The notes under the pieces are model-generated. The model was given only the letters and a program-made list of their open reading frames with translations. It ran no database searches and was not told the DNA's origin. A stretch of DNA of 64,000 bases from Amia ocellicauda. Lineage: Eukaryota; Chordata; Actinopteri; Amiiformes; Amiidae. Every line of letters starts with the position of its first letter. Position 1 is the stretch's first letter. The stretch covers positions 8,768,357 to 8,832,356 of the forward strand of contig NC_089863.1 in the NCBI RefSeq assembly GCF_036373705.1. Direction: 5' to 3'. Both the position numbers and the translations under genes were made by a program. Below are positions 22,815 to 33,990 of this stretch, piece by piece.

Positions 22815-23170
22815 TTAGTAGCAGACAAAGCTGAGCTTCTGGTAGCAGCAGGTGTCATGCCATTGATACTATTTTGTCCTGATCCAGCCTTGCCCACACA
22901 TCTCATCAACAGGGTGCCTGGGCTGCCCCTCGGCCCAGTGTGAGTATTGCAGTGGATGCTTGTCTGTCCAGTACCAGTGCTGATAGGCCATGTGCTTCTT
23001 CAGGCCCAGGCATACCATGTCTGGAGGTCCAGCTTCTTTGTGAAGCTTCTTCAACAGTTGCTGGTGCTGCTTCTCGTTTATGATGCTCAGCAGGTTGGTG
23101 TGGTTGGTGCGGCAATATTGCAGGGCCTCCTTCCAGCCTCGGCCCTCCTTCACAAAGTAGAGATTCCTTT
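22815..23170 (-). pseudogene. C-type lectin domain exon with one internal stop
   Basis: A full C-type lectin-like domain on the minus strand. The acceptor CTCCAG| lies at 23170 and enters in phase 1, matching the phase-1 donor of the neighbouring EGF exon. Motifs in order are NLYFVKEGRGWKEALQYCRT, NLLSIINEKQ, VCLGLKK, HWYWTDKHPLQYSHWAEGQP, DEMCGQG and finally WHDTCCYQKLSFVCY before a TAA at 22815-22817. All framework Cys are present. A TAG at 22869-22871 interrupts the same frame about 18 codons before the true end, removing the last Cys residues. The Ca-binding EPN/QPD motif is replaced by QPR, so sugar binding is doubtful. It is probably a recently inactivated gene; a sequencing error cannot be excluded. 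Confidence 0.8.
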
Positions 23171-23496
23171 CTGGAGGACCAAGGACAAGAGAGATCACAG
23201 GTGTCTTCTTTTAACCTCTTTTTAATTGTTTTAAAACTCGCAAATGCAATTCAAATCCTGTGCAGCACTCCGATCATTCAAATTATTAATTGGTTACAAT
23301 ATATGCAAGTCATACAAATGAGTGAGCTGTCTCTTCACCTAGTCCCTATATTACTTTGTAAAATAACAGGGAGAGATCACACTCAGGTACCAGGCCAGGA
23401 AGGGGAGCTGAGAGTTTGATCTCGGCCCAAATGTCATAACAAATGGCAATCAGGAATGCCGTGTCTCCAGCTAAATCAATTAAATGTCTGAGAGAG

Positions 23497-23540
<44 letters not shown>
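23497..23540. repeat. (TA)n microsatellite
   Basis: A pure TA run followed by a short TG run. Confidence 0.95.
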
Positions 23541-23548
<8 letters not shown>

Positions 23549-23769
23549 ATTTGTTGTGGTCCATTTAATTTTACTTTATATGAAACAAACACACTAATAT
23601 AACATAAAACCCATGATGTCAGTTGTATATCCCCTGTAATTCAATCTGTTGCGCATGTGTCAATTACTGTATGTGTTCCTTCGCTAATCAATCCAACATT
23701 TTAGAAATGTCCAGACACCATTTAAGAACAAACCCACAATGATTATCAACAGTATGAAAATTTTCTTAC

Positions 23770-23898
23770 CTTCACAGGGGCTTGAATTGCTCGTCAGGAC
23801 ATATCCAGTTGCACAGATGCAGCTATAACTGCCAATACTGTTAATACAGTGTGCATTGGGACCAAAGATGGATGGGGATTGGGCACACTCATCAATGT
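23770..23898 (-). CDS. EGF-like (calcium-binding type) exon upstream of the lectin exon
   Basis: A 129-nt phase 1-1 exon between CTACAG| and GAAG|GTAAGA. It encodes DIDECAQSPSIFGPNAHCIN, then GSYSCICATGYVL and a final Cys. It has the DIDEC start and the six-Cys spacing of a Ca-binding EGF module. It is open. Because the gene reads right to left, it precedes the lectin exon. Similar EGF modules occur in adhesion GPCRs of the ADGRE group and in other surface proteins; which gene this was is not clear. Confidence 0.75.
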
Positions 23899-24233
23899 CT
23901 GTAGAGAATCAGAGTTGTTACTGAGATCAAGCTGTACTCATTCCTATAACATTTGTTCTGAGATGAGTGTCATCAATGTGATTTACTCATTCTAATATCT
24001 GGGGAACACAGTCTGAAGGAGTAGTCATGATTTGTGAACTCTGGTTGGTGTTGTCCACTGCAAAAAATGATTATGCATTTTAATTATAGTTTTTACGATG
24101 GTCTTTTTTTATCAATTTGCAAATCAGTTATAACCATGTTCATATTGTTACGCCTCACTGATCTCATATGACATATGACAACATCACAATTGATTCCATC
24201 AGTTCCCAGTGATCTGGAATTATTCATATTTAC

Positions 24234-24387
24234 CTTCACAAGGGTATGACCTGCTGACCAGTGTGACTCCATTGGGGGGGCGTATCCACTGTTACAGGAG
24301 CAGTTGTGTTTCCCAGCAGTGTTGTTACACTGTGCATTGGGACCACATTTTGTTGCAGAGAGTGCACACTTATCAATATCTCAATAT
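24234..24387 (-). pseudogene. EGF-like exon, frameshifted
   Basis: Same type of exon as its neighbour, with CGPNAQCNNTAGKHNCSCNS visible. The start carries an 8-bp tandem duplication (ATATTGAG/ATATTGAT). A C-run near the end shifts the frame, after which PNGVTLVSRSYPCEG is readable. The total of 154 nt is not a multiple of three, as a phase 1-1 module would need, so the exon is broken. Confidence 0.7.
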
Positions 24388-24667
24388 CTGTGAATAATCA
24401 AAGTATCATTGAGCATGACCAGAAATGTGCTCCATCTAATTTTTTGAGTTCCTCATCACAGAAACAGATATGAAAATGCAGACCAGCAAGTGTATTTCAT
24501 TATATAAATTTGAAATGTATAGAACCACTGAATGCTGCTATCCATCTGTGGTCATTTATTTCTATGTGGGTTTACATTTGCTTTGAATGTTTCATTCAGG
24601 AAAAAAGTGGGAATAAATCTTAGAAGCACCTAAAAGTAAATTATATATTTTTTGTGTGTGTTAGATT

Positions 24668-24900
24668 ATTATTATTATTATTATTATTTCTTGGCAGGCG
24701 CCCTTATCCAGGGCGACTTACAACATAAGTGCAAACAAAGTGCAAAAATACAGAGAAGTACAAGGCATCAATCATTACAAATTCAACATAGCAATTCAAG
24801 ATAATACATTTTACAAATTCTAATTTACAATTTACACAAGATTGCACATTTGATTTGCTTATTATATATTATATATATTATATATAAAAGCATTATTATA
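24668..24900 (+). repeat. GGCAGACGCCCTTATCC dispersed repeat, long copy
   Basis: (ATT)n, then TTCTTGGCAGGCGCCCTTATCCAGGGCGACTTACAA (quoted in two parts: TTCTTGGCAGGCGCC and CTTATCCAGGGCGACTTA), then GTGCAAACAAAGTGCAAAAA. A second long copy at 32921-33095 shares over 100 bp with it. Shorter copies lie at 13295, 31013, 41005 and 56755. It looks like a SINE or LINE-tail family common in ray-finned fishes. Confidence 0.75.
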
Positions 24901-24959
24901 TCAACTCAGCTAAACAAAGTGCACATGCCAGAACATTAGAAACACGAATTTATCAAACA

Positions 24960-25058
24960 CAATTCCTTATCTCTGGGGCTCCAGGAGTCAGACTGTATCC
25001 AGTCTCACAGACACACATGTAACTCCCACAAGTGTTAATACATTGTGCGTTTAATAGC
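24960..25058 (-). pseudogene. Third EGF-like exon, partial relic
   Basis: The minus strand reads NAQCINTCGSYMCVCETGYS followed by LTPGAP. It is recognisable as the middle and end of an EGF module, but no clean start (DIDEC) or donor is visible. It is probably the outermost decayed exon of the EGF-lectin gene. Confidence 0.55.
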
Positions 25059-25059
25059 C

Positions 25060-28000
25060 TAATTAGACTTTCACTACATTTCACATTTCTCCCCATTCGG
25101 AAATGTGCGATCTCTTCCCCTTAGATCAGCAATGGTTGCAACCAGACACACAAGGGGACATGGGAGTAATTGAAAGACTCATGTTCGACTGCTATATCCT
25201 GCCCCCTATGAAATGAAAAAGACCTCAGTCAGGGAGATTCGGGAAAGTGAGAATTATCTAATAGGCCTCAGGGGAGAGATGGCAGGCAACTGCTGAGAAG
25301 CCAGGGCCAAAACCAACCCAGGGCCAGAACCGGGCAGTTTCTCTGACCAGAACACAGGTGACACTTTCTATGTTCTATTTCTATGTGTCAATAAAAAATA
25401 AATGAGCAGTGAGCAATGATTCGATTGTGATCTGAATTAATTAGATGTTTATGGTGACTAGGGAGTGGGAATGTATTTATTTCTTTGGATTTTATATTTT
25501 ACTAATACACTGTTGCTTCTTTCCCAGTAGTTAGTTGGGTGTACACTGTGTTGGTAGTTTTATTGTTGTTCTATTTGGGTATTTTAGTAGCTGTCTCTTT
25601 TCCACTCTTCTCTCCCCCTCTCCTAGAGAAAACACTATATCATGATATCAGTGTATTCATGTTTTTTCCTCCCAGACCTTGCTGGGTGAAGCAAAGTTAG
25701 TGGCAGCTTCCATGATACCCTGTTAGGCCAGTGCCTTGTCTGTAGTTGGACATATATATGGTAGCTTACCTCTAGGGGCAGTCATTACAAATTTGGGTTT
25801 CGGATCAGGGTGTAGCATTATGATGGGTGTATTTTGATAAGAGCATTTTAGCTCTGAGCTGAAGCACTAATCTAAAGAAGACCTCTCCCCCCCAAAGTTA
25901 GCAGATTTCCTTAACTCATCAGCTGGGAACTGGTTTACATCAAAGTGACAGTCATGGGAGGATGGCACCGAGAAGAGGCCAAATAGTTTGGAATCCTGCT
26001 GTGAGATGTCTGGGGTAGAGGGCCTTTAGGTAATAAAAACTCTTTGAAATGGACGAGAGCCGAAATCCCGGCATAGAGCTACGAACCCGGGCCAACCGGC
26101 ATTTCCAAAAGATGGCATGGATTGACATCAGTCATAAATTAAGCCCCCCTCCAATAGGACACTGGGGGCTGAAACCGAAATCCAATCTCAATAAATTCAA
26201 TAAATAAATAAATTCAAAAACCAATCATCTATTGATCTGACCTGAACCAGTAACTCGCTGCCACAGCTCAACCTGTAGCTCTGTTGCCCGAACCGGAACC
26301 AGAAACCAATTAAGTCTTTGCCGGCAACAGAAGAGTTAAACTGGGAGAAGGAGATTTAGCCATATGAAGAATTCTTTTAAAGGACTTTATTAAATAAAGA
26401 ACTTTACAGACTGCGCTGCCCGCCTGTTCCCACCTGATCAGTGGAGTTTTACAGCTGGACAATTGACTAAGTCGACAGTATACGAAAGTGTTCAGTCATT
26501 TAAATAGCTATTGAGTCTTAAGAAACTTGACCCTTGGAACCAAACAAGGCCCTGCTTTCCTCAAAGACTTCGTCTTCAAGTAACTATGGTGGAAACCCTG
26601 CTTACAAAGAAGATTTAGTGCACAACCTTGGAGCCTTCAAACCAGTGGAAAATCTGTTTGGAAACGACTTCCAAATTCCAGGTGCATCGACTGAGTGGAA
26701 GTTCTTGGACAAAGCCGAACCGGACTGCCTTTGTTCCAAACAACACGGACCTCGTGCTGTGTGCTGTTATCTGAGCCCGAAGACAGAGAGGCCTCTCTGC
26801 GACGAAGTTCAGATAAGTTTAACAGTTTGGAGTTTGTGATTCATGACATTTGAGAAATCAATTAGAAATGTTAATCTGTGATTCATAACTCTAGAATGTG
26901 TAATATCATTTAGTTTTCTTAAATATAAATGTGTGTTGCATTAAACTGTTTTGTTGATAATTTTAGAAATAAAATCTGTCAACGCCGAGAAATATCTTCT
27001 CATTCCTGTTTAACTGTTTAGTCTGAAATTGACACAAGTTAATAGACGTTAGATTACTGGTGGCCCTGCCTATCCTTAATCATTGAATAATAATCAGTTA
27101 AAGGAAATTGTGGTAACAAGTAATGATAGGATCTTTCTCGGCACCTAAACGTAAATGAGACTGATATATATATAACGAGAATACTAACCTGCGTATTTAT
27201 GTAATGTCTGACTAACAATACTAATGAGAGACTCACCTTCGTCTTAATAACTGGTATTGTAGTCAATGTGTTTATAATTTTTTTTTGTTTAACGATTTGT
27301 GTTATCATATGCGATCCCATGGTCTTTGATTTGGTCACGGAAGTGATTTGTCTTTGATTTGTTGATCTAGTGTTGAATTTTAATTAGTTTTTCCCTTTTG
27401 TATAATTAGTGTAGTGCTACATTTAGTCTTTGTTTTTAATAAATTTGACAATTTATATCTTTGGAATTGGTGCCTGTGTCCAATTATTATAGAAATTGAG
27501 TTCTACAAGATTCCAGGATTCGTGATAAGGTGATACTATAAATTCACTTATTTAATTGAAATTTATAAGTGTACCTTACGTTACAAGGGCAAGCAAACTG
27601 CAGCATTCCTGTCTGTAGTTGCATAGGAAAAATTAATATCGGAATGGACTGTTTTCAATTAAATCTAAATTTTAATTGAACAATGTCATCAAGAAAGGAT
27701 TATTCTGGGAGTGACTCTTCCCCCTACTAGAATGGGTGGGGCAAGGCATGAATAGCCAATTAATGACACTGACTACACCACCCTGAATTTGGATAGGAGG
27801 GACCAGAAATTATTCCCTGTTTATTAATTCTTTGGTGGCTACATCAATGACTAAAGATTCAACCATGCCAGATAAAGAGTGACAACAATGTTTATTTTAA
27901 CAATTTCTGGAACACAAGCTTTTCACATTCACAGCCAGGTGAACAAACACTGTCCTAATGCTTGCACACAAAAGGGACCCAGGTATTCAGTTTCCTACAG

Positions 28001-28750
28001 GTGTCAAAATCTGCAAAGATTAAAATGCCATGATCCAATAATACTGATAATGCAAAACAAACACATTTCAGTATTAAAAATAAAGATACAAAGTTCACTT
28101 CCCACCATGTTTTAAAAGACAGTAACAGCATATTAAAGGTCTTGTATTAAATCCAGAAAGTAACCACTCCTTGCCAGATAATAATATTCAAAATGCAATA
28201 CATTAATGCCATTGAAGTACAATAAGTGTGAAAGGAATAAGCACATGCACTTTAAGAGTATGTGAGGTGGGAGAGGAACATTAACTACAATGTGTAACAA
28301 AATGAAGACAAACATGTAAAAAAGACACAAGTATCTTGTATCTATGACCAAGCGCAATAAGAATAGGAAAACCAAATGTGCAGCTACAACACATTAATAT
28401 ATGAGCAATAATAACATAATAAAAACATATTTTGCATCTAAACTAGTATTGAGCAAGTTATGCTGTATTTGTATTAAATTAATTGCTTGTATAAATCTTG
28501 TATCTTGAATTTAAATTACTATTTTGAATTACTAGTTGCAGGTTCCCTTCATTGTTCTAAGGAGCTCCTTTAACTATTTTGCTGGGGTTTGATATATGAT
28601 TTACTATTATAACCATTTTGTTTTTGTTTTTCTTTCACTATTTTGATTGTTTCACTATTTTTTGGAAATTGTATGTCATATTTATCCTTTTAAATTGTAC
28701 AATACAAAAGTAATGTAAATTTTGTATGCAAAAGAAACCAAAAGAGATTT
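25060..28750. other. Intergenic region; possible long-terminal-repeat-like segment
   Basis: No host exon is recognised. The stretch from about 25830 to 27600 has AATAAA-type signals and mixed GC-richer blocks (for example 26050-26340) that might be an old LTR or other repeat. No TG...CA ends, primer site or retroviral coding motif could be fixed, so this is only a suggestion. A 101-codon open frame at 26534 has no recognised motif. Confidence 0.25.
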
Positions 28751-28751
28751 T

Positions 28752-28757
28752 TTTATT
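28752..28757 (-). terminator. Candidate poly(A) signal of perforin gene
   Basis: AATAAA on the minus strand, 235 nt downstream of the perforin stop codon. Confidence 0.45.
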
Positions 28758-28991
28758 CAGTGATTTATAATTTCTGTGCTAATAATAATAATATTAAATG
28801 GTTGATTATTTTAAGTTTCAGCACCAATCCTCTGCGCAGTACAGGACTTAAGCGAATGGTCTGGGAGTCCACACAAGACATCATGACAGCAGGCGATTCA
28901 AGGTACTAAATTGATAGAACAACAATATCATGGTTTGGGAGAGACATTCGACTAATCGATTTTAAATCTGCTCTCCGTCTGAGCTGACCTT

Positions 28992-30159
28992 TTAAGACTG
29001 GTTTGTAGCAAGCCAAGCAGCCGACACTGCATTCCTCGACACGTATGTCTGCTTCAGGCTGGGGCTCATGGGAGATGGGACATAATCACTGCAAGTAGTG
29101 CCGCCTAGGCCCGGGGCACACTCAGCGGTGTAGGAGAAGTACAGGGTGCCGTGGTTCAGGGTGCACATGTCCTTGTGAGACCCCCTTTGGAGTTTAATTG
29201 AGCATTTCCCCAGCAGGTCGTTCCACCATTTGTACCACATTTTATCCTCATCCCACACCTCAAAGGTCAGCAGGGAATCCATGGACAATTTCACGGTGTC
29301 AAAATAAAGGTTTGCCTTCCACTCCGGGTTATTGTTGTTATAAATAACGCTGGTCTGCTGGAATCGCGTGTTGAAGAAGATCTTCACGTAGCCGTCCGTA
29401 TGGCCGAAGGTGTCCCCCCATAAACCCGTGGCTTTCTCCACCACAACCGTCAGCTTGGCCAGGCCGGGGCCTGTGGGGCAACACCTGCTGTTGACTTCAT
29501 TATTGGCCTGACAAACGCACTCACAGGTGTCCTTCACACTCGGGTTGGAGCCAGCCTTGCACTTGCCGGAGCACCTCTTGTACAGAGCCATCTCCATGAT
29601 GTAATCCTCCAGTGCTTTCTTCAGGAGTTGCTTTTTGGGACCCTTGAAATGGATGAGGTTGTGAAGGGGTTCCAGGGCGCTGGAGACGATATCCGGGATC
29701 GTCTTCAAGCTGGCCGACCACTTCTTAAATGCTTCGGGGTCTGTATCCTGGGAAAAGAGGAGGTCCGACTCGCCGCCCTCTCCTCCCGTGACCTCGGACA
29801 CCCGCTCGCTGAACATGCTGTGGAAGCTCTGCTTGGTGCCTTTCTGCTTCTGTGCATTCTGGCAGTGATGGACTTCCATTTTCACCGAGGCACGCTGACC
29901 GGCGGTGAGGGAGGCCTCCACGTCAAGACAGTCTTTCACCTCGGTTTCGGAAAACCCGTTCAGTGCAGCCTGGCATGTTTTAATGGATGTCACAGACTTG
30001 ACTTTCCCTCCGAGCTGCACCTTCTTAATGAAATGGGTGCCGTACGTCTCAATCAGCTGCCGGTAGCTTGCTTTGGTGCTGTTGTCATACACATTGGAAA
30101 GGCTCTTCACCGATCTGGAAAATTCTCTGTTGAGCGGGGGGAAATCGACCAGCCTGAAA
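28992..30159 (-). CDS. prf1: Perforin, coding exon 2 (rest of MACPF, Cys-rich and C2 regions)
   Basis: Perforin is a secreted pore-forming protein of cytotoxic cells. It binds target membranes through a Ca-dependent C2 domain and oligomerises through its MACPF domain. This 1168-nt exon starts after TTTTCCCACAG|, entering in phase 2, and joins exon 1 to give a 566-residue product, close to the usual 550-560. The MACPF signature YRQLIETYGTHF is at residues 210-221. A Cys-rich EGF-like stretch follows at about 370-405, then a C2 domain at about 410-520. The C2 Ca-binding loops carry Asp (GHTDGYVK and VWDEDKMWYKWWND). The stop is TAA at 28992. No frameshift is present. It is a real perforin-family gene; which fish paralogue it represents is not decided. 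Confidence 0.93.
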
Positions 30160-31012
30160 CTGTGGGAAAAGAGTAAAAAGGAAACTAAACAACAGGACAA
30201 AAGTACAAAGCTATAAATCATGACAGTTACTTATTACAGCTAATATTATGAAGTCGGAAATGTTGTTCCCTTCAAATGACCCTTAGGCTGATATGTAAAG
30301 TTAAGCCGATCTTCTATGGTATCCCAGAGATCCTGCTAGGAATAAAACTGATTATTAACCATGTAAGATTAAATAAGCTTAATAAAGCTCTAACTTCAAT
30401 CCTTTGTGAAAGTATCTTGCATTCCACCTCTGTCACACAGAACTATGTGACCATGTTTCTGTCAAATCTCTCAGATTCCATGAGACAGAACAGGGTTTTA
30501 AGTTTTCTCCTAAATTATAAGAATAATATCTGAGTGACATGTGCAACAAATTAGGTACTGCGATCAGCTGCTCTGCCGATAGATCAAACCGGAGGGACAG
30601 TTGACAGGCCTTTCTGTTGTGATCTGAAGGGACATTGCAATTGTGTTTAGAACGTAGAATAAATAGAACACAATAAATAGACATGAATAAATGAATGCTC
30701 ATAATAATAATCCGGTCATTGGTTAATATTCTTGTTTAGTCATGATGAATATGTAAATGACACTGCTGTAAATTAATAAAATGTGCCTTCGGGTTTACTA
30801 TCAGCCACATTGGAAACGCTGATCAGCTGTTCATTCAGTTTGACCATTTGCAGAGTAAAGTCAAACAGCTGATCTTTGTACCTTTTTTCCTATCATGCAC
30901 TGCAGCTGGACTCAAATTCATTTCTTTCAATGTAAGGTGAAAAATAAAACCCTGTTCTGTCTCCAAAGTGTCCCAGAGATTATGACCCCTTATTTCACAT
31001 CTTCATTATGAT

Positions 31013-31047
31013 CTCTTGGCAGAAGCCCTTACCCGGGGCGACTTATT
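31013..31047 (+). repeat. Short copy of GGCAGACGCCCTTATCC repeat
   Basis: CTTGGCAGAAGCCCTTACCC followed by GGGGCGACTTA; the core only, in the perforin intron. Confidence 0.6.
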
Positions 31048-31194
31048 TTCAATGTATTACCGAGTACCGAAAATCCAATAAGAATGTGTATCTGTGCAAA
31101 TTAGCTCAAACAAGCACAGAATAGAATTGGGTCCCAACCCTGGCTTGAGCCCGAGGGGAGGCTATTCGTGAGTACAGAAGTAAGATGATAAGAC

Positions 31195-31727
31195 CTGTAG
31201 AATTGACACTGCACTTCGTGGCTGACAAAGCTGTATTTGTCTTCTTTGGACTTCTCCATGGCGTATTTTGCAGCACGGGAATGAGTGCCTCCAACCATCA
31301 TGGATGCCTGGACTTTGGGCAAGTTAATGTCCAGACCAGTTTTCCAGTTATTCTCCACGGAATTCGCGCTGCTGTTCACGAAAGCCTCGCTGGACTCGTA
31401 CATCGTGCTGGAAACCTGCATCTTACAGCGGGGCAGACTGCGCCAGTCCACCACCGCAAGGGGCAGCTTCTGGACCTGGTTTTCCATGTAGGGATTGGCG
31501 CAGAGAGTGCAAGTCTTGTCTTTCTTCCTCCAGGTGCTGGTATTGATGACGTAGGCGCCTTTGCGTTCCATCTTGACGATGTCGAACCCTTCCCCAGCGA
31601 GGTTGAAGCCGGGCACAAACCGGGCGTCTTTGCATTCGTTGGCAGTGCCAGTGGTGCAGGCGTTGAGGATGTCGGGGGAGATCAGGAGGTAGAGGGTCCC
31701 AAAGCAGAAAAACAACCAGTGCTTCAT
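31195..31727 (-). CDS. prf1: Perforin, coding exon 1 (signal peptide and first part of MACPF)
   Basis: Starts at ATG 31727, giving a signal peptide (MKHWLFFCFGTLYLLISPDI) with mature sequence probably beginning near residue 22. The frame is open a further 24 codons upstream. However, an AG acceptor (CAAGCCAG|GTTGCC) lies just before the chosen ATG, and only that Met gives a signal peptide, so a 5' untranslated exon is likely upstream. The exon contains FVPGFNLAGEGFDIVKMERK, typical of the perforin N-terminus. It ends at CTACAG|GTCTTA in phase 2, completed by exon 2 to read CQFYSFRLVDF. The intron is 1035 bp. Orientation and strand are the same as the ENDOD1-like genes to the right. Confidence 0.92.
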
Positions 31728-31745
31728 TGTTGAGGGCGGCAACCT

Positions 31746-33330
31746 GGCTTGGACACAGATGAAAAAGTCTGTAAGTTTCTTGTTGTCAGACACCTTCAAT
31801 TTTACTTCCCACCTTTGCGTTTTGTCATTTTCCCATGTAGCCCCGCTGATATTTTGTCAGTTTAAATAAAGTTACTCTAAATAGTTTGAATAGTTTGTAT
31901 AAGATACACATGCTCCTTGCTCACTGCTGCTAGCACTGCTGATTGGATAGGGCAAAGCAATTCACCTATTCAATAACATGTATTGGAGAGGGGGCGGGAC
32001 ATAGAGGCATCAGAGATTGATGCGTAGTTGTGAGTAGTTTTTTAGTTTTGAGTCGGCACTGACTGACGTGTGTTGCAGTTCGGCTTAAAAGTAATTTGTA
32101 CAACTGATAATATTTATGAATGCTGTCTACAGTCAATTTTACCAGTCAAATAGTTATTTGTTGTACACAAGGAAGTTATTTATTTATTTTAATTTGTATA
32201 TCTACTCGATATAGCATTGTAAAGTTATAATTTTTACTTGCGGCTAGTGTTTGCTGGTAATATTGGACCTGTTCACGTGTATTTTTATTTCATTCGTTTT
32301 TTAAAGAGATATTTAAGTTGTAGATAGTTAAGCTCACTACTGATTACAAACCAGATAGCGCTCTGGGTGACCGGAAAGCCCGAGTTCATCTGGCTACCAG
32401 GGAGAAAGAAAAGCTTCTTTGAACACCCAGCAGTGTGTTTATGCCACATCGCCCTGTTTCACCCGGGTGTACAGCTGAGAGGTGCTGGATATGGGCTCAG
32501 ATTAGCGCCATAAGTAACTAATTAAAAATGTAATGTTGAGATCAAAAATAAAACAATCGAAAGCAAGATGTATAGAATTGTAAACAAAACAAATGATATC
32601 AAAAGCAAAAAAACAAAACTTGAAAGCAAATAATGTTAAATTGAGAGCAAAACTCAAGCTGATTGAGTCCATTTCACTGACGGGCTCACCTGCAGGCCCT
32701 GTCTGTGGTGCCATGCTGCGAGCCTCACTTTCGCCACCAGTTTCTTTGCTTTCAATTTATTTATTTTTGTTTACGAGTTTTGGCGCTGTTTTGGCGTGAG
32801 GGTGGGATTTACAGGGAGGCGTGGATCCTGAGTCTCCATTCGTCCAGTAGGTTTGAGTGAAGTTTCTTCCTAACCCAATCAGTGAGCAGGGTGGGCTGAC
32901 AGTCACCTCTCTGCAACACATTATTATTATTATTATTTTTATTTCTTGGCAGACGCCCTTATCCAAGTGCAAACAAAGGGCAAAAATACAGAGAAGTACA
33001 AGGCATCAATCATTACAAATTCAACTTAGCTAAAACATAGCAATTCATACATTTTACAAATTCCAATTTACAACTTACACAAGTACAGTAAGAGACTTCC
33101 TACATCCTGGACGGTGAAAGTGCTGTCAAGATCTGACACATCTGACTTCACACTGACTGACCCATAGACTGAGTGGTGCAACTATATGGCTTCTACAAAG
33201 CATGTTTTTAATAAAAGTAGTGGACAATCTAGTGGACGCCGTGATTGGAGGAGACAGTCACGGGGCCAGAGGGCTTAAATAGGGGTGCCCAATCCCGCGT
33301 AGTTCAGTGAGTGAGGAGTCTAAAATAATA
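31746..33330. other. Upstream region of perforin, and a dispersed repeat
   Basis: The perforin promoter and any untranslated first exon should lie here. A GC-box-like GGGGCGGGAC is at about 31989. A long copy of the GGCAGACGCCCTTATCC repeat is at 32921-33095. The segment 32500-32900 looks like another repeat but was not identified. Confidence 0.4.
32921..33095 (+). repeat. GGCAGACGCCCTTATCC dispersed repeat, long copy
   Basis: (ATT)n, TTCTTGGCAGACGCCCTTAT, then AAATACAGAGAAGTACAAGG and further sequence shared with 24668-24900. Confidence 0.75.
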
Positions 33331-33718
33331 CTGTATAGTAGGGCTGTGCGATATGATGATATATATCGTGTGACGATAGAAAAACGTCTATCGTTTCATA
33401 TTATGCTCTATCGTTTATTTCACAAATCCCACTCTTTACGGCAATATTTTTCGCAATTTGGACGACGCTTTGCATTCTTCCCAGTTCTTCCAAACGAGCC
33501 GGATGCAGGTACAAAATGTGCATCAGAAACACAAACAGACATGGAGGAGAGTGAACTGGACACAGAATAACCAAAATAACCAAAAGATACTTTAATGCTC
33601 AAGCGCACATGTTCCACCCCACTCTCGTCGCCGGCCTGAACTTGATCTGCAAGCACCCCCCACCCTCACTAATTTAGATGTATATAATTTGTATACAATT
33701 AAAGAATAATAATAGTTT

Positions 33719-33719
<1 letters not shown>

Positions 33720-33779
<60 letters not shown>
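33720..33779. repeat. (ATT)n microsatellite
   Basis: Twenty ATT units inside the hAT element. Confidence 0.97.
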
Positions 33780-33990
33780 CACTATTTTGTATTAACACGT
33801 GCTGTACCGATAAGTAGAATTGAAATGCGACAGTCAGAGAAGAAATGTCCCTGTCTAGCAGATGTTAAATGCACCACTATGAACCCGGATGTGGTAAATC
33901 TACCTGAATCTGTACCATTTTACAGCACATGTGTTGTGTGATTACTGTGTTATTGTTATGTGACAGTAAATCATACTGTTTATATATATA

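Noticed and set aside
26534-26839. 101-codon open frame that might be a small gene or retroviral leader product
   Set aside because: No recognised motif, start or splice signal; kept only as a possible LTR-like area.
29628-30176. 182-codon open frame on the plus strand opposite perforin exon 2
   Set aside because: It is the antisense shadow of the GC-rich perforin exon and has no motif of its own.
31185-31733. 182-codon open frame on the plus strand opposite perforin exon 1
   Set aside because: Antisense of the perforin coding exon.
33592-33941. Poly-Asn and poly-Tyr open frames
   Set aside because: Products of the (ATT)n tract inside the hAT element.
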